A DNA stretch of 64,000 nucleotides from Anastatus disparis (Eukaryota > Arthropoda > Insecta > Hymenoptera > Eupelmidae). Under the pieces are notes generated by a model that was given only the letters and a program-made list of their open reading frames with translations, searched no databases and had not been told where the DNA came from. The DNA lies in assembly GCA_017163975.1 (NCBI GenBank), contig JAFFSR010000362.1, forward strand, positions 3,114,001-3,178,000. The letters run 5' to 3'. Both the position numbers and the translations under genes were made by a program. Numbering within the stretch: position 1 is the first letter of the stretch; every line of letters starts with the position of its first letter. Positions 42,640 through 53,976 of this stretch are shown here, piece after piece.

Positions 42640-42950
42640 CCTTAACACGTAGATTTTTTAATAAATTAAATAAAACTAAAATATAAATATCTAATAATTC
42701 ATTAAAATAAAATAACAAAAAGAATAAAATATATTTTTAAAAGGAATAATTAATTTGAAAGCAAATAAATAATTAAATAAATAAATAATTTGAAAATAAT
42801 AAAAAATAAATTAAAATTAAAATGAAAAATTTTTTAAATAATTTAATAATAAAAAATATAACAATTAATAATGAAAAATAAGAAGATAAAATTAAATAAA
42901 AATACAAATAATAATAATATATAAAAAAAATAAAAAGGGATAAAAACAGG
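42640..42950. other. Very AT-rich non-coding stretch
   Basis: Almost only A and T with AATAAATAAA-like runs; nothing recognisable. Confidence 0.7.
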
Positions 42951-43224
42951 GCGCTTTGGGGCGTCAGACACTATAGGGTCAAGACAAGTGGAACACTGGT
43001 GCACGGTGCGCAATCGTCGTTACAGTACATATGAGTGATAATAATCTTTTGTTATTTTATTTTTTAAAGGTTATTAATATTAATTTGGAAGTATTAATTT
43101 TAATACAAAAAACACCTATCTTTTACGTGGTGTAAAAATTTATTATGTAAATGCTTTTATTAATTGATATATCATTACAGTTTATAATCACTACCAAATC
43201 CGTTCCACTACAGGTACTTTTACC

Positions 43225-43990
43225 TTACTTCATTCCAAAATTGAATTAAGAATATTTTCATTCATAAAATTTAAAATGTATATTTTGCAATAAAAACTTA
43301 ATCTTTAATATACAATAACTATGTAAAAATATAGAAAAGAATATATTGGAAGCGTCATAATAATGTTAGTTTAATCCATGGAACCACAACATTAAAATAT
43401 ATTGAACTTCATAAAGGGTGATACAGTTTTTTGTTTTTTTATTATTTAGAGCATTCAAATGTATATTAATTAATATATGAATCCATTAAAGAGCTATATT
43501 ACAAGAAAATATATATAATTATATCAGTTTAGTAATAATAATCATTCTTTATTCATTTTTAATTTTCTAAACGTTGAACCAATTGAAGAAATTTTTTAAA
43601 AATGTATTGTGAATGTAATTAGCATAAATAAATATAAATGCCAAATATATGCTTTACATCATAAAAACTCCATGAAATCTAAATCTTCATAAAATTTAAC
43701 TTGGAAACGAAATTTTACTCGTGTCAATGCAAATCAATGATTTATAATGACTTTCACGAGTTAAGTTGAATAAAAGTTGAATGGAAAGTTTTCAAGTAAT
43801 TGACGAAATAATGAACAATCTATTATATCTTGAAATCGTTGTTTTTCTTTGCTATCAAAATTTAGATTTAAATTTCTAAATTTAGTGAATAAAAATAATG
43901 ACTTTATGTGAAACAAAACTTTTCTATGATTAGTTTCTTCATGTATGTTTATCAATCACTTTGTAAAATAAAACTGAATTTTAATTTTAG
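43225..43990. other. AT-rich intron sequence of the surrounding transposase
   Basis: No gene seen. Ends with a polypyrimidine-like TTAATTTTAG acceptor at 43981-43990, immediately before the transposase exon. Confidence 0.5.
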
Positions 43991-46217
43991 GATCAGTAGC
44001 TCGATTAATGCCCGAAGAGCTACAGTTAACATCAAGTGAAGAGACAAATCCGAATTCACAACAAAGTTCTAGTTCAGGGTATAGTCCACATGGAAGATAT
44101 TTTACGAAACAAAATATACGAGGTTCCATTAATATCATGACTCCAGAAGTTGTCGCAAGTTTCGATAAAGCCAAAGTGTCTGACAGAGATGTACTATTCA
44201 TAGCTGGTACCAAAGCTCATGCCTTAAACTTTGACGTCAATTCTTTGATACTAAACCGAAGTTCTATCAGAGAGTTGCGGGCTAAAATACGTAGAATGGA
44301 ATATGAAAGAATGAGACAATTGGTTCAGGGTATATCCGTTTCTTTCATAGTTGTACACTGGGATGGAAAACTTATTCCTGATAATATCACTTGCAAAAAA
44401 TTAGATAGACTCCCTATTTTAGTATCAAGTGAGAATTTTACAAAAATTATTAATGTTCTGGCTTTGGAAAATCAAAAAGGCACAACGATAGCATCGGCAG
44501 TTCATCAGGCTTTGAAGGAATTGGGTTTAATCGATATGACGATTGGTGTATGCTGTGATATAACCAATGCAAATTTGGGACGGAAAGGTGGTGCAGTTGC
44601 TGTTTTAGAACAGATAATAGATAAAAATTTGGTTTATCTGGCGTGTCGGCATCACGTGTTAGAAGTTATTTTAGCTGCAACATTCGCGGATATGATTCCA
44701 GGTACTAGTGGACCAAATGTGCCCATATTCAAAAGGTTCCAAGATGAGTGGCCTAATCTCAACCCAAATAATTAAAAAAATAGATTAGAGGGTTTGGAAC
44801 CAAAGCTGAAGAAAGAAATCCCCCGTATGATTGATTTAATAAACTCTTTCCTAAACAAAGTGCAGCCTAGAGATGATTATAGAGAATTGCTGCAGTTGAG
44901 TCTTCTTTTTCTAGGGGTTGAAGATTTCAAATTAAAAAAGCCAGGTGCTTGTCACCACGCACGTTGGATGGCTAAAGCAATATATTCGCTAAAAATATTT
45001 TCATGTAGAGATGCGTTTGGATTGAAAGAAAAAGAAGTGACAAACTTTCATATTTATGTAAATTTATTGTCTTTGTATATTTGGAACCGTGGTATACATC
45101 TTCTTTACCCATTGCTGCACCAAATAATGATTTAAGGTTAATCGAATCATTAGTAGATTATAAAGATATAGACCAACACATATCTGACACTATACTGAAT
45201 AAATTTAGGAATCATCTATGGTATCTGCCACCTGAACTTTATATGCTTTCATTGTTTGATACAGACGTCGCAGATAGTGTAAAACGCAAGATGATCAAAA
45301 CGTTAAATAACGAAGATATGGATTCTGAAGAGGAAATCCCTAAAAGATTAGATGCATCTGACATCGGCATCAGGATGCTACGGAAAAAAAGCCTTGATTA
45401 TTTCACAAATAGCCGAAGTTTGTACTTCTTCAAAAGGTTTCAACTTAATGAAGAATTTATGAATCATGATTGTAGTACGTGGAAAAATCAACAATCGTAC
45501 TTAAAGTCTCGAGAAAAACTGAAGAAACTAATAGTTGTAAATAATTGCGCAGAATGAGCTGTTCATTTGACTCAGGAGTATGTAAATCAAGCAACAAAAA
45601 ATGAAGATTGGAAACAATACATGCTCCAGTTTTTAGATGAACACAAAAAAAATTTATTGGTTAGTGCTGATAAAAAAAAATTCTTTAAAAAATTAAAAAT
45701 CAATAGGTAATTAAATTTTATTAATATATAAAATGTAATTTTATAAAGTTTAAAGATGGGATACATTTTTGTTATATTTTATAATAAAAATCTTTTTTAA
45801 AGAGAATAATTAAAAATTCATTTACTATAAACCAAGATTCACTCACAATTCAAAATATAATTTCCAAAATTCATTGAAATTCAATTGATCAATAACTTGT
45901 TGAATAACTAACATCTCCAATTTTCAAAACTGAAAAGTTTGTTTTCTTCTTTGCTTGTCTTTCACAGATATAGAAGTATCGGAATTATTAAGACTTATTA
46001 TAAATGAAATCTAAATCTAAAATTCAGTCACTCCATAAATTTATAGAATAGTATGGTTGCTCGAGTACGTCTTGAATCTAAAAAAACTTATAAATATCTG
46101 AATTTGCTATTCGTAGATTTCATAGTTTGGTTTTCTTACCAACTTCAAATAGTCATAACTCTGGTTCTGAATCACCTAGAAACTGTTTAAAAAAAGCAAA
46201 TTATAGGTTTTGAGGTC

Positions 46218-47171
46218 TACTTTTGATTTATTGTTGAGACACTACGTAGTCACTTGAAGAAATTGCACAAAAAATTGAAAAAGTTAAAATAACACTGCTT
46301 TTCCTATGATTTCTGTAAATTAAAACTTTAATATTGAATCGAATTAATATTCTCAAGCTTCAACTTGGCCATTAAATATTTCAATTTTATACAAATAAAA
46401 AGTTTGAGTCATCATAAGGAGGAAGAAAAATTTTTAAATCATCTTACAATATCTATACGCAAAAATAAGATAATTGTAAAAAAAAACATTTTTCGAAAAT
46501 TGGCACTGTTCAAACTCCTTAAAAATAGGATTTTTACGTTTGATTTTTAGTTTTGGATAATAAACTTTCGAATAAAGACTTGGAAACTGATTTACGAATA
46601 ACTTGGTAAATAATTGTCATCCTAATATTGGCCAGTAGGACTTTTCTAAAGGATTTTTCGTGGTCTCTGGGTTCTACTCCTTGCAGAGGAAATAGAAAAA
46701 ATTTTCCGAATTTTTCTCGAGGAATCGAACTCCGGTCCTCTAGAGCGTGGGTCAAGAGCCTTAGCCCCTGCGCTACTGCCCTTCTTGCTGATGGATATGT
46801 ATGTGTTCATGTTCAATACGGCTATACCCTATAATAGCTGTACATATAGCTACGTATTAAAAAAAAAAATACATAAGTAAATATTTTTTATTCATTAATT
46901 GATATTGTCAATATTTTTATAGTTATAAAATGTTAACATTTATACAGTTTGAATAGTTATTTCTTTTATTAATTTGAAAATTTAAGGATGTGTTGGCTAA
47001 CAAACTTACTAAATTATTAACTAACGCTTGGGCTAACCGTTGGCTAACAAACCCATCTTTTTGTGACGAAATTAGCAGTAATTTTTAGCAAAAGTTGGTT
47101 AAACTGTTGACCAAGTAGTCGCGATTTGACGAACTGATCGCTAAAAGTTGGTTAACATTTCTACCAGGGTT
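46218..47171. other. Repeat debris between the 10.5-kb transposon and resumed T1
   Basis: No coding sequence. 46999-47171 contains GTTGGCTAACAAACCCATCT-like words and ends in ACATTTCTACCAGGG, which looks like a transposon terminus abutting T1 at 47172. No Polinton right terminus (complement of AGTAGGTAAACT) is present. Confidence 0.5.
46717..46781 (-). repeat. tRNA-derived SINE head (candidate)
   Basis: On the minus strand TAGCGCAGGGGCTAAGG (A box) and CCGGAGTTCGATTCCTCG (B box) are 25-30 nt apart, as in tRNAs and tRNA-derived SINEs. No complete cloverleaf was found. Confidence 0.5.
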
Positions 47172-48123
47172 ACAATATGTAAATTTTTTAGCTTATCTGA
47201 TTGGTAAAAGGTTACTATTCAATATACAAAAAACTTAATTCGAAACTTGCCAGATTAATTTTCTCATTTTCAACGGGGAAATAACTAAAAACTTCTTAAT
47301 TTGCAAAACAGTCAGAAAAATATTCATTTTATAATTGATTATAAGATCTTTTTTCTCTCCTTAATTTTGAAGAAAACATACGAATGCATTTTTTATCAGA
47401 TATCATTTAGATAGATAGATAGGTATTCATTAGATTATATTAACTGACTAAGTAGACTTAGTAAATATTTTCATGTAAAATATTGATCAACTTCATTTTA
47501 TTATAAATAGTTAATGAATATACTTAAACAACATATCTAATTTGTGAAATTCAAGTAAATATTAAAGTATAACGGAACATCAGTCCCTATTTAATTTAAT
47601 AAACGTTTCATATAATAAGTTAGTAAATAAAATTTAATCTAAATAATATTATATAATTAAAACATTTACTTGTTTAGTAATCATATGAACACTTTTGAAT
47701 GAAAATTAAATTAGCACATAATTTAAATTTACATAAAGTATTAATATCGACTATCGCAGTACTAGAATCTAGAAAGTCGAAGTATACGAACTCGCGACGT
47801 TGTCTCTGTGCTCGATCTTGGCTTGCAGCATGCGAGATACCGACGAGTCGAAGCAAGCAACCACGCAACGCTTAAAGTTGTGCCCGGTTTCGGCTGTCGG
47901 TATGGATGATGCCGTCGAGTTGAAGCGATTGTCCCGGCAATGCAGTCGCAGCGCTCTACTCGGATTCACGTTACTATAATGTACGGACGGTCGCAATGAT
48001 TGCCTGCGGTATAGTTACGTATAAGCCTCCTACAATTTTATGTATTCTTATGCTTCGAATGTTGTTCGCATCTCGCTAATACGATCAACTTTGCAAATCT
48101 GGATTCGGGTTTTTTTTTCAGTG
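47172..48123 (-). repeat. T1 right terminal inverted repeat, displaced by nested insertions
   Basis: Inverted counterpart of 8925-9871, from TTACAATATGTAAATTTTTT to the outer end GGATTCGGGTTTTTTTTTCA and GTG before TA (48124-48125). Its inner end continues the sequence interrupted at 18651, showing that 18652-47171 is inserted material. Confidence 0.8.
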
Positions 48124-49254
48124 TATACTGCTTGTCTATGGATTTAGGAATAGTCTTTGATCACTTTGGTAACATTTTGAAAATTATGTTCGATTTACAG
48201 CATAAAAATGTTCAATGTACAATAAAACGTATACACCAAAGAATACGCAACTAAATAAGAAATATTGCAATATTCGTTATGTGAGGAAAATAATTACGAA
48301 TAAGATGAGCGATTTTTCAGTGAAGACTTTTACAAACGCATAAAGCATAAATATGACTTGATGAACATGGATTTTATACAGGGTAACACGAAAATTCTCA
48401 TGAAAATATGAAAAAAGTATACCTACATGAAAACACGAATCACAGGGTTTTCAGTGTAGTATAACTACACTGAAAACCCTGGTGAAAAAAATCAGGTGAC
48501 AAATCACCAGATTTCTCAAGCGATTGATCATGCCAAAACATCAAGTAACGATATTTTTGGTTTTTACACGTTCCAAACAATGCTTAGTCAATTCAAAACA
48601 ATTTTTGAAATTTTCAATATTTTTGAACTTAGAAATTTTTTTGCAAAATTAGTCAAAATTTTTTCTAAGACCAAATTATCTAAAAAAATTTTTAAGTTCA
48701 GAATTTTCAAAAATTTTTAAAAATCGTTCTGAATTGACTAAGCATGGTTTAAAACGTGTAAAAACAAAAAAAATCGTTACATGATGTTTTGGCATGATAA
48801 ATTACCTGATGAATCAGGTGATTTATCATGTAATTTTTTTAACAGGGAAAAATCTGGGAAAACAGCTGACCCAAAAGCTGTAATGATGCGCCACCACGGT
48901 GTTTAGGCAAACTGCTCGACACTTTTGGGGAAAATTACTTACTACAGCAGGTGGTATTAAAATTTTTCCATTAGGCCTGCTGCTCAAATGTGGCTTCGGG
49001 CGTGCGGCTTGACCGTACTTTGCCTGTTTGAGCAAGATTATTGCCTAAAACAGATAAGCACCACGTTTAAAACCATGCTCAGAAACAAGTTACTTTTTAA
49101 GAGAGCAGTACTATCACACTATTTCCAGTGTATAAATGAATCACATAAGCATTATTTTTAGCCCTATTTGAAAGTACAAAATTATTTCAAGAAGTTAATG
49201 ATTTTTTGAAGTTATAATAATGTTAATAAATTTAAACAGCTAAATATATAAGTA
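48124..49254. other. Flank right of T1 with foldback repeats, no gene
   Basis: Contains a 17-bp perfect palindrome at about 48443-48482 (CAGGGTTTTCAGTGTAG and its complement) and a foldback of about 370 bp at about 48475-48847, whose arms share ATCATGCCAAAACATCA and CATGCTTAGTCAATTCA-like words and end in CCCTG. The remainder is AT-rich. Confidence 0.65.
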
Positions 49255-49447
49255 AGTAGGTAAACTATGGGAATTCAAGCCCATGGGGGTTCTAGCCCAG
49301 GGGGGTTCAAGCCCAGGGGGATTCAAGCACAGTTATTTTTAACGTGGTGTTATTTCGAGCACAGAATTTTAAAAAAATTTTTTTAACCATATATGCATTA
49401 TTATTTCGAGCGCAGAATTGTTTTACCTTTTTTTTAATTTTTATTTA

Positions 49448-49657
49448 AGGGGATGTAAAATATCGACATTACAGTTTTCCAAGTTATTAGTTCTTAATCC
49501 AAGATTTTTAAAAATATCTCTATATTAAAGTCTTCCATTTCTACTAATAAAGAGCCTAATATAGAGATATTTCTGAAAATTTTTGAATAAAGATAAAAAT
49601 TTTGGAAAACTTCAATGTCGGTAACTATGTAGAAATCATATACCCTATTACATTCCC
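49448..49657. mobile_element. ~210-bp MITE in Polinton copy 2 terminus
   Basis: Flanked by TTA (49445-49447, 49658-49660), ends AGGGGATGTAA and GGGAATGTAA (inverted). The corresponding TTTTTATTTAACTATAT in copy 1 (about 18957-18973) is uninterrupted. TTA suggests a PIF/Harbinger-type MITE. Confidence 0.8.
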
Positions 49658-50035
49658 TTAACTATATATTTATTGTTATTTCGAGCGCAGGATTTTTTAA
49701 AACTTTTTAAAATTTTTATTTAACTGTATAACAAGTATATATTTACATATACTTGCATATACAACGATGTACTTGTATATATATCGATATACTTTGATAT
49801 ATAACGATGAACTTGCGTATATATAACGATATAATTATATAGTTTTATGTATTTAAACGAGTTATAAAATATCTTAAAAATAACACATAATATTTAAAAA
49901 ATAATATTAATAGTTAATTTTAACGTTTAATTTATATATAGCTCTGAAAAGGAGTGATAAATATTTTATCGAAAAATAATTTTTAAAAATTATAAATAAA
50001 TTTGAAACAATTTGTTTCACGTTAAAAAAATATGT

Positions 50036-50051
50036 GGCCCTAAAAAGGGCC
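50036..50051 (-). terminator. Histone-type 3' stem-loop after gene A, copy 2
   Basis: Minus strand GGCCCT-TTTT-AGGGCC: perfect 6-bp stem, loop UUUU instead of UUUC, preceded by CAATC, about 33 nt after the gene A stop. A decayed second version (CTCCTTTTCAGAGCT) lies near 49937-49952. Confidence 0.7.
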
Positions 50052-50084
50052 GATTGATAAAAAATAAATCAGAGAGCGTGTAAA

Positions 50085-50467
50085 TTATAAAAAAATCAAT
50101 ATTTTGTCTTCTTGGTATTTTTTTTCTTCTTTTTCTCGTTCTCTATTCCGTGGCTCTTCACTCTTTCTTTTTTTCGGTGACGGAGAAACGAGGTCTATCA
50201 CCTCTGGAGACCTTGGTGGTAAGATTTCTGGAACGATCACCTCGTCACATAGCTGGGATGGATCCAAATAAATTTGAAAATCTTCCAGCGGTGGCTCCAT
50301 CAGGTGTAGCACTGGCTCTTCAGGTGGTGGTGATTCGACCGATGATGATGACTCTTTGACCAAGGCAATAACTGTGAGTCTGGTAGAAAGCCAATTTCCA
50401 AATCAGGGAAATAAACTTTTACCAACTCTCCGAAAGTCCTAAGGGTCTCGTTATTTTCAGAAGACAT
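50085..50467 (-). pseudogene. Polinton gene A, copy 2 (frameshifted)
   Basis: Counterpart of the 120-aa protein in copy 1, starting at ATG 50467 (MSSENNETLRTFGELVKVYF). A one-base deletion around 50372 (relative to copy 1) shifts the frame after the N-terminal ~32 residues. The remainder is open: SPPPEEPVLHLMEPPLEDFQ, EVIDLVSPSPKKRKSEEPRN, with the basic signal kept. The promoter is intact here: TATAAATT at 50517-50524 (minus), ATTGG between it and the gene B TATA. Function unknown. Confidence 0.65.
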
Positions 50468-50516
50468 CCTCTCGAAAAGTTAAAGAAAGAATGAAATTAA
50501 GTTGCGAATTTTTTTT

Positions 50517-50760
50517 AATTTATAGCTACTCATCTCACCACTGATTGGTCGACGCTCTTGTAGTGACGGCAAACTTTGTAGCAGAAATTTTGATAAACGA
50601 GAAAAATTTTTTAATAAATAAAATTTTCAACAATATAAGATGGTTGATGGCATAACATAAAAGTTATACTACGCGTGGTATATTCATATCTCGCGCGCTG
50701 TATACTCCGCGCGCGCCGCCGTTAGGTATATACCTTAGGAGAGATTCACGCTTCATCAAT
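50517..50760. promoter_or_regulatory. Divergent gene A / gene B promoter, copy 2 (undisrupted)
   Basis: Minus TATAAATT (50517-50524) for gene A. CTGATTGGTCGA (about 50539) as reverse CCAAT box. Plus TATATA (50727-50732) followed by TCAAT (50756-50760) for gene B. The layout of a compact, head-to-head pair is lost in copy 1 through the TA transposon inserted at the gene A TATA box. Confidence 0.65.
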
Positions 50761-51513
50761 CAGCTCGCGCTCGCTGGGCAGACCGGACCTCTCGGGGTCT
50801 GGAGCTCTTCAGCCGTGCTGACTGTTTTTTGGTGCCAATGAGGTTAGCCAGGTCTCTTTGAGATCTGGAAAAACTTATGGCAGTCGGCTGTTGAGTCGTC
50901 GCGCTGAATGGACCCTGTGAATGAGTCGGAGGGTCCTATTAAGAAGGCGGCTTGACTTCGTTCCGATTGCGGTGCTTAAGCACACAAGTTGTCAACCTCG
51001 TGGAATTATACCCGGATCTTTCGAGATCTGGATGCCCGGATCTTTCGAGATCTGGATGCCCGGATCTTTCGAGATCTGGATAAAACGTTAGGTCATCTTC
51101 TAGATGAACTCTTTGAGTTTATTTTAGAACTTTGACTTAACTTTGAACGCCATCAGCTTAACAGCTGATTGTTAGGTCATTGGAAGAACCCTCTGAATGA
51201 GTCGGAGAGTTTGGAAAATGACTTAACATTTTTGAACGTTGTTAAGCTACGTAGATCCTCTAAGTAAGTCGGAGGAACTATCTTGGCTTAACTTTGAACG
51301 CCATCAGCTTAACAGGTGATAGGTCATTGAAAGGACCCTCTAAATGAGTCGGAGAGTTTGGAAAATGACTTAACATTTTTGAACACAGTTAAGTTGCGTG
51401 AACCCTCTGAGCGAGTCGGAGAGTTAACATGTGACTTGTAGTTGGTTTCAGAGTGGGGGTGAGCACAACATAAGGAGGCTCGCCAGCATTCTGAAATTAT
51501 TCCCTCTTCTATA
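50756..51513 (+). ncRNA. Hairpin-rich 5' leader of gene B, copy 2
   Basis: Counterpart of 21584-22245. CCGGACCTCTCGGGGTCTGG near 50784; CCAGGTCTCTTTGAGATCTG (about 50850) closes a 9-bp stem. The hairpin CCCGGATCTTTCGAGATCTG is tandemly tripled here with a 23-bp period (about 51008-51078) but single in copy 1. ATCAGCT-TAAC-AGCTGAT and repeated CTCTGA/TCGGAG hairpins follow. Several substitutions between copies keep pairing, which hints that structure matters. Confidence 0.55.
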
Positions 51514-52164
51514 ATGGAAGAGTCAAAAGAACTCTCTAGTTTTACTTCAAAGAAGCCTCGCTCTGAAGCGCAACGCATTCGGCGAAATGCGAGACGTTGG
51601 CGCTCACGACCAGGCAAGGGATCTCAGGATTCCAACCCTGACTCGTTGATTTCAACAGCTCACTCTTCACCGATGCAAGATGCTTCCGCGAGGCCTCTTA
51701 AATCTTCGGAGGTTAAGCCGAAGTTTAAAGTAATAGTATGTAAAGCACGACGTCGCAAACCTGTCGTACTATCTGATAGTCCTCCAGTTTTATCATTGAG
51801 GATTGATCAGTACGGACGGGTCGTAAAAGATGGTGAGAACAATGTTCTTCCATCTTTTACAGTTCCAAATGAGATAGCGGTAGTAAAGAAGCCAATACTT
51901 CCTCAACCTCTCCGTCCTATTCCTCGACCAATTTTGGCCGAATCGTCGGGGAATCGAACGCAGAGGGAAGTACTTCCAATGCCGAACTTGGAACAATTCG
52001 AACGCCTTAAGCGACGCATTGTGCCACCACCCTCTGGTAGAGTGGACCGCTTTGTTGCTCCTTCTTTGCAACGGAATCGGTCTGAAAGCCGACGCCGTTC
52101 GTTGAAAGATTTAAGAAAGCGACCTCGGTTTAAGTCTCCTGAGAGAGAGGTTAAGAGAACCTAA
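51514..52164 (+). CDS. Polinton gene B, basic 216-aa protein, copy 2
   Basis: Same length as copy 1 and uninterrupted. N-terminus MEESKELSSFTSKKPRSEAQ, with RIRRNARRWRSRPGK. From about residue 75 on the protein is nearly identical to copy 1 (changes RKPT to KKPI and W to R near the end). Predicted disordered, Arg/Pro-rich and nuclear; function unknown. Retention of the full frame in both copies, when neighbours are broken, suggests constraint, recent gene conversion or chance. Followed after 16 nt by a histone-type stem-loop. Confidence 0.75.
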   Translation: MEESKELSSFTSKKPRSEAQRIRRNARRWRSRPGKGSQDSNPDSLISTAHSSPMQDASARPLKSSEVKPKFKVIVCKARRRKPVVLSDSPPVLSLRIDQYGRVVKDGENNVLPSFTVPNEIAVVKKPILPQPLRPIPRPILAESSGNRTQREVLPMPNLEQFERLKRRIVPPPSGRVDRFVAPSLQRNRSESRRRSLKDLRKRPRFKSPEREVKRT

Positions 52165-52180
52165 ATTTTTTTGTATAATC

Positions 52181-52196
52181 GGCCCTTTTCAGGGCC
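52181..52196 (+). terminator. Histone-type 3' stem-loop after gene B, copy 2
   Basis: GGCCCT-TTTC-AGGGCC, identical to copy 1, 16 nt after the stop codon and followed by an A-rich tract. Confidence 0.75.
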
Positions 52197-52309
52197 AAAA
52201 AAAATTCAAACATAAGAACACTCTATTCTCTTTTCTCTTTTTTCCTTTTAATATTTTTAATAAATTTTATGTACATACATATATTTTTTTTCAGATGCAA
52301 GTTTAGGTA

Positions 52310-52635
52310 TTTTTTAAGGGGGACGTATGGTCTCAACCACTTGAAAAAATAATTTTGGTTTTATTGCATAAATCGAAAGTATATCATTTCTATGATATAC
52401 ATATGCACTTTTTAAGGGGGCAGTATGGTGTCAACCACTTGAAAAAATAATTTTTTTTTATTGCATAAATCGATTGTATATCATTTCTATGATATAAATA
52501 TGAATTTTTTTTAAGGGAACTGTACCGCATATTAGCTAAAAAAATTTTTTTTATTTTTTATTGCATAAATTAATAGTATATCATCTCTAGAATATACGTA
52601 TATATATTTTTAAGGGGAGAGTACGGTATAACTAT
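52310..52635. repeat. Iteron-like array, copy 2
   Basis: About three and a half ~95-100-bp units with TTTTTAAGGGGGNNGTATGG and the palindrome TATATCAT-TTCT-ATGATATA, one fewer than copy 1. Located between convergent genes B and C. Confidence 0.75.
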
Positions 52636-52962
52636 TAGAAAAATGAATTTCTTTTAATATATTCATAATTCTTGTTTTTACGCTATTTTTTTTATTTTCC
52701 ACCGAAAGAGTTTGAATTTTTTCTTCATTAATATATCTTATAAGTATATTCAGAATAAATTTATAGTTTTAAAATCGTTTATAAAATACATCTTTTATAA
52801 TTTCATTTATATATACAAATATATTTAAAATTACTTAACTATACAATATTTTTTTTTATTAGTAAGATAAGAGCCCCATCCTTCGCTCTTAATCTGTGAA
52901 ATTCTTCCCATCAATAGTAAGTTAACTTACATTGATTTTAAATCTCTTCATTTTTACTCAAT
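52636..52962. other. AT-rich spacer before gene C, copy 2
   Basis: No gene. Carries TAAGAGC-N10-GCTCTTA (about 52867-52890), a perfect 7-bp hairpin also recognisable in copy 1. Confidence 0.45.
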
Positions 52963-53638
52963 TTACATGTACATTGAGTATAATATTTCTTTATTTATTT
53001 TACGAAAATTTTTATTACAAGGACATTCATCATCGTCGACATCTGATACAATCATATTATTTATGCTACAATAAACTTCATTCAACCCTAAATTGTTTGG
53101 TTCCCGGATTTCCAGAAGCCATTCTTTTAACATCTGCGCATTTTTGAATGCGCAAACGGGATTGCTACACTTATAGAGAGAACAGGTCGGAGTCTCGTCT
53201 TCCTTGGCTAGCATTAAAAGTGATGGACATCCATTATGCTCGATGTTACAAATAAATCTAAAATAAAATAAATTATTAGAAATAGATAATTAATAAATAA
53301 TAATATACTTACTTATTCCGTAATATTTCCGATACCCATTGACTTTTTTCCACTCCTTTAATCCAAATTTTAGTAGCATTCTTACAACATTCTTGTAAAG
53401 TTTCCTCTAGTTTCTCATAAAGAATATCTCCTAACCTCCAAGGTATACCATGCCAATATGATTCCAACCATCGATTAACACCCTTATACTGGCTCAAAAG
53501 GTATTTCCAATGATATGGAGGCTGGAAGTTGAATACCATCGGGACTGCATCATCTTCAAGAGCTTTTATAGCAACTTCCTTGAATATGAATTTATTCAAA
53601 GAGCTCTTACAACCCTGGACGTCCACGATGTACTCCAT
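52963..53638 (-). CDS. Polinton gene C, DIQGF-type spliced protein, copy 2 (intact)
   Basis: Exon 1 53638-53313, exon 2 53257-52963, with a 55-nt GT-AG intron (donor GTAAGT, acceptor TTTTAG). Starts MEYIVDVQGCKSSLNKFIFK and continues HWKYLLSQYKGVNRWLES, WHGIPWRLGDILYEKLEETL and ECCKNATKIW. Exon 2 brings ICNIEHNGCPSLLMLA, CSLYKCSNPVCAFKNAQ and an acidic DVDDDECPCNK end. Unlike copy 1 there is no stop in exon 1. Paired Cys/His residues in exon 2 suggest a zinc-binding module. Proteins with this start are frequent in arthropod mobile DNA; function unknown. It diverges from PolB over a ~340-bp interval. Confidence 0.75.
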
Positions 53639-53976
53639 CTCGATTTGAACTGATGCTTTATTGAAAATTTTGTTACTTTTATACACGATTGGAAAGCTTC
53701 AACGAGCCAATCACGTTCGACTTACCCCCACTATTAATCCATTGCATGCGTTCGGTGTCTCTATACAAACAGCAACAACCGCGAGTAGTCATCATTTCTC
53801 ATCGAGCAACTTCGAAGAGCAACATCGGAGAGCTCATAAGTATAAAGTGATTCTGAATTCTAAAAGTAATAAGTGAAAATTTTATAAAAGTGAAAAAAGA
53901 GTGTAAAATTAAAAATTATAAGTACTTTTAAAAAGATTATAATGAGTGAAATTTACTGTGAAAATAAGTGTTAGTC

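Larger units (their letters stand above)
39427..43224 (+). mobile_element. pogo/Tigger-like transposon, degenerate
   Basis: Bounded by inverted GGTAAAAGTACC, followed by AGTGGAAC-like words on both sides. Contains a pogo-type transposase remnant at 40440-40955, minisatellites and another MITE. Target duplication not resolved, though TA-like flanks are present. Inserted in an intron of the surrounding transposase. Confidence 0.55.
38320..45710 (+). pseudogene. HWDGKL-type DNA transposase, split by nested insertions
   Basis: Large transposase family seen widely in animal genomes; superfamily not named with confidence. Exon 1 (38320 to about 38795): MASQIKNLDLSNVNNSILKF, LFYQTRNEKAKIVDAVKIII. 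Exon 2 (about 38870-39120): Ser-rich. The following intron holds two insertions. Exon 3 from 43991: NIMTPEVVASFDKAKVSDRD, FIVVHWDGKLIPDNITCKKL, DRLPILVSSENF, GVCCDITNANLGRKGGAVAV, LVYLACRHHVLEVIL, KRFQDEWPN, then CHHARWMAKAIYSLKIF and NNCAE. Asp in HWDGK, CCDITN and Glu in CRHHVLE are candidate catalytic residues. Stops at about 44773, 45133 (with frameshift) and 45555; the end is near 45710. Confidence 0.75.
35750..46217 (+). mobile_element. 10.5-kb DNA transposon (HWDGKL-type transposase), TA flanks
   Basis: Imperfect terminal inverted repeats of about 120 bp at 35750-35870 and 46095-46217 (GACCTAAAAAACTACAATTT against GACCTCAAAACCTATAATTT), with TA at 35748-35749 and 46218-46219. It encloses a multi-exon transposase on the plus strand. 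Without the nested pogo-like element and MITEs it would be about 6 kb. The flank to its right is not Polinton sequence, so insertion was accompanied or followed by loss of the Polinton right end. Confidence 0.65.

Noticed and set aside
8925..48123. A single 39-kb giant transposon with 0.95-kb termini carrying the Polinton as cargo
   Set aside because: The inner ends of the termini join to the inverted arms once 18652-47171 is removed, so nested insertion explains it more simply.
48826..49035. 69-codon minus-strand ORF with Cys/Pro-rich product
   Set aside because: Overlaps a foldback end; no promoter or known motif; treated as chance.
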